Shown here: positions 1-5,756 of the stretch, in pieces
How the letters are laid out: every line of letters starts with the position of its first letter
How positions within the stretch are numbered: the stretch's first letter is position 1
NCBI GenBank assembly: GCA_016201085.1
Contig: JACQDO010000302.1
Coordinates: 1-8,223 of the forward strand
DNA length: 8,223 nucleotides
From: Hyphomicrobiales bacterium
GTDB taxonomy: Bacteria; Pseudomonadota; Alphaproteobacteria; Rhizobiales; Xanthobacteraceae
Direction: 5' to 3'
Notes under the pieces: model-generated
Databases searched by the model: none
Told to the model about the DNA's origin: nothing
Seen by the model: the letters and a program-made list of their open reading frames with translations, nothing else
Position numbers and translations under genes: made by a program

Positions 1-46
1 GGTTTTTCATCATAATTTTTTTGTGAAAACTCCTAGGAATAAGCGC

Positions 47-75
47 TTGACAGCGTGACGCTGCTTTGCTACATA
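47..75 (+). promoter_or_regulatory. sigma70-type promoter with a palindrome in the spacer
   Basis: A perfect -35 hexamer TTGACA lies at 47-52, and a -10-like TACATA at 70-75, separated by exactly 17 bases. AT-rich sequence upstream (positions 5-22) could act as an UP element. The spacer contains CAGCG-TGA-CGCTG (51-63), a perfect inverted repeat overlapping the end of the -35, which could be a repressor operator. Transcription would start near 82. The promoter points at the structured leader and the HTH/terminase genes. The -35 and spacing are strong; the -10 matches the E. coli consensus at only three of six positions, although TACATA-like -10 elements seem acceptable in alphaproteobacteria. 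Confidence 0.6.
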
Positions 76-81
76 GTGGGC

Positions 82-222
82 ATGCTCCACATTTGCGTTC
101 GTTTAGTCCTCCGCGGCAGCCGCGGAGCGGCGCCGCCGTTTTGCGGTCCGGCGGCGTGGCCTGGGTCCGCGCGCTGAATACGACGCGACACGATCGTTTG
201 CGCCGGCGCCAGCCGGCTTTTT
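82..222 (+). ncRNA. candidate structured leader or small RNA
   Basis: About 140 bases between the promoter and an intrinsic terminator have no convincing coding content but strong folding potential. CTCCGCGG (109-116) pairs with CCGCGGAG (120-127) around a 3-base loop. CGCCGCCG (131-138) pairs with CGGCGGCG (149-156) around a 10-base loop. The terminator stem is at 202-217. A discrete RNA or an attenuating leader ahead of the HTH and terminase genes would both fit. I do not recognise it as a tRNA, SRP RNA, 6S RNA or tmRNA. GC-rich sequence folds easily by chance, so this is tentative. Confidence 0.3.
202..222 (+). terminator. intrinsic terminator before the HTH gene
   Basis: GCCGGC (202-207), loop GCCA, GCCGGC (212-217), followed directly by TTTTT (218-222). 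It has the classic form of a GC stem plus U-tract. It ends 20 bases before the ATG at 243, so it would either end the upstream RNA or attenuate entry into the packaging genes. Confidence 0.6.
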
Positions 223-242
223 CATGCCGGGAGATCGGCAAC

Positions 243-1016
243 ATGGCCGCCAAAAAAGAAATCGCGCCGGAGCTCCTCGCCGAAGCCAAGCGCCTGTATG
301 AGCAGACCCTGGCGCCGGTCGACGACATCGCGGCGATGTTAGGTCTAACGCGGACGCCGTTTTATCGACGTGTGAAAGAAGGCGGCTGGCGCGGACGTCG
401 CGCCCGCGTCGGCACTTTCGAATTTGCCCGCGCGCTGAGTGGCACTGCCGTAGCCGCGCTCGCGCCAACACCCGCGCCGGCGCAACAACCGCGCGCCGAG
501 GCCGGCGTGCCGGCCGATCCGTTATCGCCGCAGCAGCGCCTGGCGATAGCGCTGCGCATCCAGCGCGTGATCGAACGCGAGATGGACGCGATGGAGCGCA
601 TTCTGGCGGTCATCCAACCGGCCGATCAGATTGAAGCCGAGCACGGCGCGCGCACACTCGCCGGCGTTTCGCGGGCGCTGCGCGAAATCAAGGCCCTCAC
701 CGAACCCGATGAAATGACGCCGCCCGATGAAGCCGACGACGACCCCATACCCCTCGATATTGACGAATTCCGTTACGAGCTTGCGCGACGCATTAACGAA
801 TTCGTCGACGCTGAGCGAAGAGGCGAAGGCGAGGCTGACGGCGAAGCTGTCGCTGGATTTCATCAACGATTTTGCATCGCACGCCCACCCGCACCAGCGG
901 CCGCCGCGGCTTGCCAACAGCGGCGCGGAATGGACCACCTGGCTGATCCTGGGCGGGCGCGGCGCCGGCAAAACCCGCGCCGGCGCCGAATGGGTGCGCT
1001 CCATCGCGCTCAATGA
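243..1016 (+). CDS. HTH-domain protein, putative small terminase-like subunit
   Basis: Reading from ATG 243 gives 257 residues, with a GGGAG ribosome-binding site at 229-233. Residues about 10-52 form a helix-turn-helix-like segment (VDDIAAMLGLTRTPFYRRV, then GGWRGRRA). An Ala/Pro linker follows (about 70-95), then a helical region (96-153, containing EAEHGARTLAGVSRALREIK) and an acidic stretch (155-175, DEADDDPIP). HTH proteins of this kind directly upstream of TerL commonly act as small terminase subunits that recognise DNA for packaging; that role is inferred from position. From about residue 190 the frame runs on inside the conserved terminase gene as low-quality Arg/Ala-rich sequence, so the real protein may once have ended near 810 and lost its stop by frameshift. 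Starts further upstream would run through the leader hairpins and are rejected. Confidence 0.7.
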   Translation: MAAKKEIAPELLAEAKRLYEQTLAPVDDIAAMLGLTRTPFYRRVKEGGWRGRRARVGTFEFARALSGTAVAALAPTPAPAQQPRAEAGVPADPLSPQQRLAIALRIQRVIEREMDAMERILAVIQPADQIEAEHGARTLAGVSRALREIKALTEPDEMTPPDEADDDPIPLDIDEFRYELARRINEFVDAERRGEGEADGEAVAGFHQRFCIARPPAPAAAAACQQRRGMDHLADPGRARRRQNPRRRRMGALHRAQ

Positions 1017-2085
1017 CAAACATGCGCGCATCGCGCTGATCGGCGAGACCGAACACGAGGTGCGTTCGGTGATGGTGGAGGGTGTCTCCGGCCTGCTCGC
1101 CGCGCACCGGAGCGGCGCGCGGCCGCAATGGACGCCGACGACCAGGCGCGTCGAATGGCCGGGCGGCGCGGTGGCGGAAGTGTTCTCGGCGGAAAACTAC
1201 GAGGCGCTGCGCGGCCCGCAGTTTTCCGCCGCCTGGTGCGATGAGCTTGCCAAGTGGCGTCAAGCCGAAGCAACTTTTGACATGCTGCAGTTCGGACTGC
1301 GCCTTGGCGAGCGGCCGCGGCAAGTGGTGACGACCACGCCGCGGCCGATCGCGCTGCTCAAGCGGCTCATTGACGATCCGCGCACGGCGGTGACGCATGC
1401 CGGCACGCGCGCCAATGCCTATAACCTGGCGCCGGCTTTCGTCGAGACCGTGCTGGCGCGCTACCAAGATACGCGGCTCGGCCGCCAGGAGATCGCCGGC
1501 GAGATCGTCGAGGAGCGCGCCGACGCGCTGTGGACGCGCGCGCGTATCGAGGATGGCCGCATCGCGGCGCCGCCGCCGCTCAACCGCATCGTGGTGGCGG
1601 TCGATCCGCCGGCCTCGGCCAAGAAGGGCGCCGACGCCTGCGGCATCGTCGCCGCCGGGCGCGCCGACGATGGCGGCATCTATGTGATCGCCGACGCGAC
1701 CGTGAGCGGCGCCTCGCCGCAAGGCTGGGCAACCAAAGCGGTGGCGCTGTGGCGGCGGCTTTCGGCGGACGCGCTGGTGGTGGAGACCAACCAGGGCGGC
1801 GACATGGTCAAGGCGGTGATCCGCGAGGTCGACGGCAACGTGCCGATGCTGTCGGTGCATGCCACGCGCGGCAAGTATCTGCGCGCCGAGCCGGTGGCGC
1901 AGCTCTACGAGCAGGGCCGCGTCAGGCACGCGGGGACTTTCCCTACCTTAGAGGACGAGATGTGCGACTTCGGGCTCGACGGCCTCAGCTCAGGCCGCTC
2001 GCCCGACCGCTTGGATGCGCTGGTGTGGGCGGTGACGGCCTTGACGTTCGGGGCGCGCGGCGAGCCGCGGATCAGAGAGCTGTGA
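727..2085 (+). CDS. phage/GTA terminase large subunit (TerL)
   Basis: DNA-packaging motor: an N-terminal ATPase pumps DNA into the prohead through the portal and a C-terminal nuclease cuts it. Visible motifs are Walker A GGRGAGKT (residues 76-83), Walker B FSAAWCDE (166-173), coupling motif TTTPRP (202-207), and RNase H-fold nuclease acidic residues in VAVDPP (D293), VVETN (E353) and SPDRLDALVW (D427/D430). The 452-residue length suits RcGTA/HK97-type TerL. The start is uncertain: ATG 727 and the alternative TTG 781 both lie inside the upstream HTH gene, neither has a clear ribosome-binding site, and the first 25-30 residues look like an out-of-frame reading of that gene. From about SEEAKARL onward the sequence is convincing. 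It stops 2 bases before the next gene, implying translational coupling with the cargo. Confidence 0.93.
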   Translation: MKPTTTPYPSILTNSVTSLRDALTNSSTLSEEAKARLTAKLSLDFINDFASHAHPHQRPPRLANSGAEWTTWLILGGRGAGKTRAGAEWVRSIALNDKHARIALIGETEHEVRSVMVEGVSGLLAAHRSGARPQWTPTTRRVEWPGGAVAEVFSAENYEALRGPQFSAAWCDELAKWRQAEATFDMLQFGLRLGERPRQVVTTTPRPIALLKRLIDDPRTAVTHAGTRANAYNLAPAFVETVLARYQDTRLGRQEIAGEIVEERADALWTRARIEDGRIAAPPPLNRIVVAVDPPASAKKGADACGIVAAGRADDGGIYVIADATVSGASPQGWATKAVALWRRLSADALVVETNQGGDMVKAVIREVDGNVPMLSVHATRGKYLRAEPVAQLYEQGRVRHAGTFPTLEDEMCDFGLDGLSSGRSPDRLDALVWAVTALTFGARGEPRIREL

Positions 2086-2087
2086 CC

Positions 2088-2723
2088 ATGGCAAAATGCG
2101 ATCCGGTCTATACCGCGCACCAGCTCCAACGCTGGATGGCGCCGAACGCGCACCGTTTCGTGCGCCCCGATTGGCGGCGCTTTGTGCAGCCCGGGTCCGA
2201 TCTCTGGTCGGTGTACGAACTTTGCGAGCGCAAATACAACCCCAACCAGCCGCGCGTGCCGGCCGGCAGCCGTGAAGGTGGACAATGGGCAAGCGATGGT
2301 ACTCCAAGCGGTTCTTCTAAACGTACATCAAGAGCTAAAACCGTTGAACTTAGCGCTGCAAGTCGCAAAGGAAGCGGTGGACACCATGAGATGCCACGCG
2401 CGGTTTCCAATAAGCTAAATCTGCCCGACGAGACACGTAAAGTGTTTGATGAGGCAACAACAGGGCCAGTACCGACACGTGGGCCCCGATGGGACGACGC
2501 TCATCGGAAATATAATGAAGCGGTTGGCGAATTAACAAAAGACTTTATGAAGAAAAACGGTATTCAGCCAGAACAAATGACGCCAGATCAGGCGCGATCC
2601 CTTTTAAAAGCAACTAAAGAATCGCCCAATCCGATCATTCGCGACTACAATATGGGGATCCGAATGCTGCAATATATGTACCGACTTCCCGGCGGGAGGG
2701 GAGGCGGTCGTGGCAATGAATAG
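2088..2723 (+). CDS. modular protein with C-terminal GHH/HNH-like nuclease toxin domain
   Basis: 211 residues from ATG 2088, two bases after the TerL stop. Residues 1-68 are a conserved module (PNAHRFVRPDWRRFVQPG, then NPNQPRVPAG and GGQW) that recurs at 3711. A short Ser/Arg/Lys linker leads into a C-terminal domain, about 95-200. It opens with GSGGHHEMPRAV (H99, H100), followed by RKVFDEATTGPVP, WDDAHRKYN (H139, N143), MTPDQARSLL (164-173) and NPIIRDYN (181-188). The GHH pair, a later H...N, and the MTPxQAR/IRDYN block resemble GHH/AHH-type HNH/Endo VII nuclease toxins of polymorphic toxin systems, which are usually DNases. The assignment is from memory of motifs. The GC content falls after GGQW. 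The tail is Gly/Arg-rich and overlaps the next gene, the expected arrangement for a toxin with its immunity partner. Confidence 0.65.
   Translation: MAKCDPVYTAHQLQRWMAPNAHRFVRPDWRRFVQPGSDLWSVYELCERKYNPNQPRVPAGSREGGQWASDGTPSGSSKRTSRAKTVELSAASRKGSGGHHEMPRAVSNKLNLPDETRKVFDEATTGPVPTRGPRWDDAHRKYNEAVGELTKDFMKKNGIQPEQMTPDQARSLLKATKESPNPIIRDYNMGIRMLQYMYRLPGGRGGGRGNE
2127..2290 (+). repeat. direct repeat copy A: N-terminal module of the toxin-like protein
   Basis: Positions 2127-2203 match 3702-3778 exactly over 77 bases (offset 1575). Similarity then continues with scattered substitutions to about 2290/3865, past the GGQW (copy A) or GGRW (copy B) codons. It encodes QRWMAPNAHRFVRP and the linker motif. 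Homology ends where the C-terminal domain starts. Confidence 0.9.
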
Positions 2724-3135
2724 GGCGAGAAATTTGAGCGCCGGCATGAACCCACTCCAAGAAAGCCAATGGGAGCATCTATACGATGAGCTCGGCCATA
2801 TACTTGAGCGCTTCGGAAAGGATGATGGTTTTGGCAAGGGCGATTATTGGCTTATGGATGAAAATTGGGGCATCTATCAGCAGAAGCTCGACATCCAAAA
2901 TCTGAATTTGATCAAACCGGACGTTGTAAAACTATTGCAAAATAAGCTGTCGAAGTTTCCAGGTTGGGAAATTGTCGTTTCGATCGACGTTCCCGAACAT
3001 GAGGCAGATTGGCCGGCAATGGGACTCATTATACGCAGCTACGAAATCATCGATGGATTGCAGCGCCAATATTTTCCGGCGGAATTCCAAGATATTCAAT
3101 ACGAAGGAAGTCGGCGCGGCACCGATCGTGACTAG
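2710..3135 (+). CDS. putative immunity protein for the GHH toxin
   Basis: 141 residues from GTG 2710, which has GGAGG at 2700-2704 with a 5-base gap; ATG 2716 in the same frame is an alternative start. It overlaps the toxin 3' end by 14 bases, so the two are probably co-translated. The protein is soluble, with no signal peptide or membrane segment, and is rich in Asp, Glu, Trp and Tyr. Visible segments include GDYWLMDENWG (around residues 45-55), QQKLDIQNLNLIKPDVVKLL, PGWEIVVSIDVP and IIDGLQRQYFP near the C-terminus. Small acidic proteins placed directly after a toxin domain are typical immunity proteins. The layout and the reading of this protein support that, but I cannot name the family. 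Its lower GC than TerL suggests it was acquired together with the toxin domain. Confidence 0.6.
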   Translation: MAMNRARNLSAGMNPLQESQWEHLYDELGHILERFGKDDGFGKGDYWLMDENWGIYQQKLDIQNLNLIKPDVVKLLQNKLSKFPGWEIVVSIDVPEHEADWPAMGLIIRSYEIIDGLQRQYFPAEFQDIQYEGSRRGTDRD

Positions 3136-3141
3136 CTTGTG

Positions 3142-3173
3142 CGCTCGCTCGACGCTGGTGTAGGCGGTGACGG
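3142..3173 (+). pseudogene. fragment of the terminase 3' end
   Basis: Two blocks match the TerL gene near its 3' end. Bases 3142-3152 match 1996-2006 at 10 of 11 positions, and 3153-3173 match 2018-2038 at 20 of 21, with 11 bases (2007-2017) missing between them. The matched part of TerL encodes the SPDRLDALVWAVT region. It lies just after the immunity gene stop. The simplest explanation is a decayed second copy of the TerL tail, left by duplication or recombination with a related element. Confidence 0.6.
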
Positions 3174-3311
3174 GTCAAGGGTCTAGTCGCGGGTTTTCCT
3201 TTCTTGCAAAGGCAAAGATAAAACGGTCGGCCGCGTGCGAGGAGCGCGCTTGCCGATCCTGACGAAAAGGCCAAGACTGCACAACCGTGGAGAAGATTAC
3301 GACCGTCGGCC
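3174..3311 (+). other. gene-free stretch between remnants
   Basis: I see no credible gene, promoter or strong terminator here. A weak hairpin (CCTTT 3198-3202 / AAAGG 3208-3212) is the only local structure. By position it may be the decayed tail of a lost toxin gene that belonged to the immunity-like pseudogene that follows, but no motif confirms this. Confidence 0.4.
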
Positions 3312-3700
3312 ATGTTCAAGCGAACGTACTTCGACACTTATGACGGTCCCGGTCGGCCCGAGCCGACATGGCTGCGGCGATGCTGCGGCGATACTTCCTT
3401 ACTCCATTAGGAAGGCGGGACTTCTTTTCATCCGGCAACGATAGTTGGGGGCTCAAAGCTGAAGGCGTCGACGGCACCGATCATTTGGCGCATCTTAAAG
3501 GACGCGTCGACGTCGATCTCACTATACAGGGCATTCCGTTGTTGGTGTTCTCCTGCAGTACCGCAAGACGGGCCGCCAGCCGATCGAGACCTATTACTCG
3601 AAGGGCGATCTATCGCGGTTGCATCAATGGGTGAAAACGGCGCACGACGACCGCATGCCGATTAGCTTGTTCATTCCCTTCGAAACGGCCTGGAAGGCGA
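3312..3700 (+). pseudogene. frameshifted, truncated immunity-like gene
   Basis: ATG 3312 opens MFKRTYFDTYDGPGRPEPTW and stops at TAG 3408-3410. Removing one unit of an exact 11-bp tandem duplication (3371-3381 / 3382-3392) continues the protein in frame as LRRYFLTPLGRRDFF, then NDSWGLKAEGVDGTDHLAHL and VDVDLTIQGIP. A second shift near 3536-3538 (one base missing) restores a third frame, GVLLQYRKTGRQPIETYYSK, DLSRLHQWVKTAHDDRMPI and SLFIPFETAWKAI. It then breaks off at the start of repeat copy B (3702). The restored product of about 126 residues, with an FIPFExAWKA segment that resembles the C-terminal half of Imm1-like immunity proteins, would lack its C-terminal end. Family assignment is from memory; the frame reconstruction is directly visible. 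Confidence 0.6.
3371..3392 (+). repeat. 11-bp tandem duplication
   Basis: GCTGCGGCGAT occurs twice back to back (3371-3381 and 3382-3392). Deleting one copy joins two protein-like frames of the immunity-like pseudogene, so it appears to be an inactivating slippage event. Confidence 0.85.
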
Positions 3701-3701
3701 T

Positions 3702-3865
3702 CAACGCTGGATGGCGCCGAACGCGCACCGTTTCGTGCGCCCCGATTGGCGGCGCTTTGTGCAGCCCGGGTCCGATCTGTGGGCGGTGTGCGAACTTTAC
3801 GAAAGCAAATACAGCCCCAACCAGCCGCGCGTGCCGGCGGGAAGTTCGGAAGGCGGGCGGTGGAC
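3702..3865 (+). repeat. direct repeat copy B of the N-terminal module
   Basis: Partner of 2127-2290, identical over its first 77 bases. The left edge at 3702 abuts the truncated immunity-like pseudogene, so this is also the recombination junction. Copy B lacks the codons for the first 14 residues present in copy A. Confidence 0.9.
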
Positions 3866-4445
3866 GGGCGAAGGTGGCGGCGCGGGCGACGGATCATCGT
3901 TTCCAAGCACTGGGAGCGAACCGACGGCCGGCAGCGGCCGCAGCGATCCGCGCGTGCTGTCGGATGCGACGCCGGATAACTACTACAAACCCGGGACACA
4001 ATTGGCACAGCTCGCCAATGGAGGTTCCGGCACGCCAATTTACGACAAAGTCGATGCTGCTCTACTTGCGCCGAAGGGTGTTAATGCGGATGCAAGTTCC
4101 CAGAAGCTTGAATATAAGTTTGATGATAGTGGCCACTATCTTGGCGGGGTAACTGTAACCAATGAAGATCGCACCGCCGTTGGACGAATGATCAATGCAA
4201 TCAACGGAACGCCCGTAAATGTTGGCATCGATGCCGAGATTAAAACTGCAAATGGGAATTCCTCTGCTTCATTTGAGATTAAACAAAACCTGCCTCCTGG
4301 AAGTTCAGTAACTGTCCCTTGGAAGGACTTCGGCCCGATGCAGGGACCCGGAAGTGTAAGCGTGACGGCTACAAATAAAGGTTCTCTGTATACCGGCGTT
4401 ATTATAGGGGCGACGAGAATTCCAAGCGCTCCCCATTCGAAATAA
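3711..4445 (+). CDS. second modular cargo protein, unknown C-terminal domain
   Basis: 244 residues from ATG 3711, the first start after an in-frame TAG at 3663-3665; a GGAAGG at 3692-3697 could be its ribosome-binding site, though 13 bases away. Residues 1-51 repeat the module of the 2088 protein (FVRPDWRRFVQPG, PNQPRVPAG, GGRW), but the first 15 residues are missing. A Gly/Ser linker follows (53-77), then DPRVLSDATPDNYYKPGTQLAQ (79-100), which I recall as a common linker in Bradyrhizobium proteins with this module. The C-terminal part (about 105-240) reads as beta-rich, with GGVTVTNEDRTAVG, VNVGIDAEIKTANG, SSVTVPW and PGSVSVTATNKG. I do not recognise it and see no nuclease motif. It may be a toxin or another effector joined to the shared module. 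The lower GC of this half supports separate acquisition. Confidence 0.7.
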   Translation: MAPNAHRFVRPDWRRFVQPGSDLWAVCELYESKYSPNQPRVPAGSSEGGRWTGEGGGAGDGSSFPSTGSEPTAGSGRSDPRVLSDATPDNYYKPGTQLAQLANGGSGTPIYDKVDAALLAPKGVNADASSQKLEYKFDDSGHYLGGVTVTNEDRTAVGRMINAINGTPVNVGIDAEIKTANGNSSASFEIKQNLPPGSSVTVPWKDFGPMQGPGSVSVTATNKGSLYTGVIIGATRIPSAPHSK

Positions 4446-4528
4446 AAATGCGGTTATGCCATCTTTCAATTATTCCGCGAGTGTGTTTCAATTTTCTACA
4501 ATAGCGAAACTTGGTTCGCAACATCGCC

Positions 4529-5065
4529 ATGCATCGCGACATCAAGGACATTGTCGGCGTTCTCATGCGCGTGCTTGGCGGCGGCGAGGTCTCGCGCGAC
4601 GAGGTGATGGAGCTGAGCTTTGAGGCGGATGGTGAACTGCTAGCCGCGCTCAACGAAGCTTACATCAAGCTTCTGGAATTTGCGCATGATCGCGAATCGG
4701 GTGGTGATAACGACGAGGTTTTTCTTAGGACGCGGGCTGTATTGCAGGACTGCCTCGACAAGATTCTTGACGTCTGCGATCGAGAACCCGCACGTGCAAC
4801 GCTGGCAAATGAGCTTTGGGCCATCAAGGCAAGCTATGAGACCACTATCTACACGCTCGGTACTGGTGTTGAGATGACGCTGTTATGGGCCAGCCATAAA
4901 GATTATGCAGCGGGGAAGAAATTTCTCACTGATATGGGGGCTGCGTGCGGACAATCCGGCGATATTAGGCCCGGCACGCCGGAGTTCTTCTCTCTCAAGG
5001 ACCGTCAGCAGCTCGACGCGTTATACGCGTTCCGCAAACAGCTGCAGGATCGCAAAAAGCGTTGA
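4529..5065 (+). CDS. hypothetical helical protein, possible partner of the upstream cargo protein
   Basis: 178 residues from ATG 4529; TTG 4511 in the same frame is an alternative start, and neither has a good ribosome-binding site. A -10-like TACAAT sits at 4497-4502 with no clear -35. The protein is soluble with no signal peptide. It reads as mostly helical: DIVGVLMRVLGG, RDEVMELSFEADGELLAALNEAYIKLLEF, then DEVFLRTRAVLQDCLDKILDVCD, and a basic end (QLQDRKKR). It is acidic in its first half. I do not recognise a family. Its position 83 bases after the second cargo protein is where an immunity gene would be expected, but the gap, the absence of overlap and the lack of a known motif leave this open. 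Confidence 0.6.
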   Translation: MHRDIKDIVGVLMRVLGGGEVSRDEVMELSFEADGELLAALNEAYIKLLEFAHDRESGGDNDEVFLRTRAVLQDCLDKILDVCDREPARATLANELWAIKASYETTIYTLGTGVEMTLLWASHKDYAAGKKFLTDMGAACGQSGDIRPGTPEFFSLKDRQQLDALYAFRKQLQDRKKR

Positions 5066-5082
5066 CCTGAGGATGACGCGAG

Positions 5083-5433
5083 CTACCCCCGCTTCTTGCG
5101 CTTCGCCTTGCCGCGCTTCGTCTTCGCCGCCGTCGAGGCCTTAAGCTTGAGCACCATTTCGCCCGACACCGGGTCGGTGACGCCGAGCCCGCCGCCGAGA
5201 TCCTCGAGATGCTCGCGCAGGCCGTCCAGCAGGCCGATCATCTGCGGCCGCGCATTGACCAGCTTGGCGAAGCTCGCCCATTCGCCGACGATGCAAAACG
5301 TATGTTCGCCGGTGCGCAGCAGCGCGCCGCCGCGAAAGCCCTTGAAGCCGGGGCGCATATCGCGATGCGCCGCAATGAATTTCTGCTCGTGGCCCGGTTT
5401 GACGCGGAACCGCACAATATTGAACGCCGTCAT
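5083..5433 (-). CDS. small ABM-like (dimeric alpha/beta barrel) protein
   Basis: 116 residues on the reverse strand, starting at ATG 5433-5431, with a GGAGG ribosome-binding site at about 5441-5445. The N-terminal ~90 residues (AFNIVRFRVKPGHEQKF, DMRPGFKGFRGGALLRTGEH, TFCIVGEWASFAKLVNARP) have the beta-alpha-beta pattern and the 'GEW' strand of antibiotic-biosynthesis-monooxygenase-like ferredoxin folds. LGVTDPVSGEMVLKL follows, then a Lys/Arg-rich tail (AKTKRGKAKRKKRG). Many such proteins have no demonstrated enzyme activity, so no substrate is proposed. It is convergent with the previous gene (17-base gap) and is the only reverse-strand gene, so it is unlikely to be part of the head operon. 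It looks like a host gene picked up with the cargo. Confidence 0.75.
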   Translation of the reverse strand: MTAFNIVRFRVKPGHEQKFIAAHRDMRPGFKGFRGGALLRTGEHTFCIVGEWASFAKLVNARPQMIGLLDGLREHLEDLGGGLGVTDPVSGEMVLKLKASTAAKTKRGKAKRKKRG

Positions 5434-5558
5434 GCTGCCCTCCTTGCACCGAGGGCGGGAAAACTGCGCGGTTTTTCGGCCGCGCGCAAGATAGTCGCCC
5501 CTCGCTCGGGATCGCCCGGCCGCGCCGCTTATGTACGCTCGGCGACAATAGGAAAGCC

Positions 5559-5609
5559 ATGTTCGACCGTCTCAAATCGCTGGCCCGCGCCTTACTCCTT
5601 CACACTTAA
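5559..5609 (+). pseudogene. 5' fragment of a portal gene
   Basis: ATG 5559 encodes MFDRLKSLARALLLHT and stops at TAA 5607-5609. The first 24 bases match the portal start at 6381 at 23 of 24 positions, and the protein matches portal MFDRLKSLLRA. It has its own GGAAAG ribosome-binding site (5551-5556). It reads as the head of a portal gene cut off by inserted DNA. The rest of the gene-poor stretch 5434-5756 holds only the ribosome-binding site of the reverse-strand gene and nothing else I can support. Confidence 0.75.
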
Positions 5610-5756
5610 CCTTACTTAGTCAGCCTACCGGACGGATCGAATCGCCGCGCCGAACGTAACCGGCTACAGCCGACGCGCACTCGATGTCTATCGCTCGAAT
5701 GCCAACGGGGAAGCATGTTCCGCGGTAACGAGCCGCCCTAAGTCCGGGGGAGTTCA

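Noticed and set aside
82..222. Leader as a tRNA or attachment site
   Set aside because: No cloverleaf, no CCA end and no repeated core elsewhere in the window; no integrase is present to support an att site.
66..242. Upstream in-frame extension of the HTH gene
   Set aside because: The extension reads through the hairpins and terminator, with no ribosome-binding site; ATG 243 has GGGAG and fits better.
793..1929. Long reverse-strand open frame of 378 codons opposite the terminase
   Set aside because: Arg/His-rich composition without domains, fully antisense to a gene with clear TerL motifs; typical shadow in GC-rich DNA.
1530..2087. Upstream extension of the toxin-like frame into the terminase
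   Set aside because: Arg/Ala/Gly-rich out-of-frame reading of TerL; the ATG at 2088 right after the TerL stop is the natural start.
3619..4152. Open frame starting MHQWVKTAHDD as a separate gene
   Set aside because: Its first ~28 codons are the tail of the broken immunity-like gene; the rest is an out-of-frame reading of the second cargo protein.
4497..4502. TACAAT as a promoter for the 4529 gene
   Set aside because: No -35 element at proper spacing, so it is mentioned only as a weak possibility within the gene entry.
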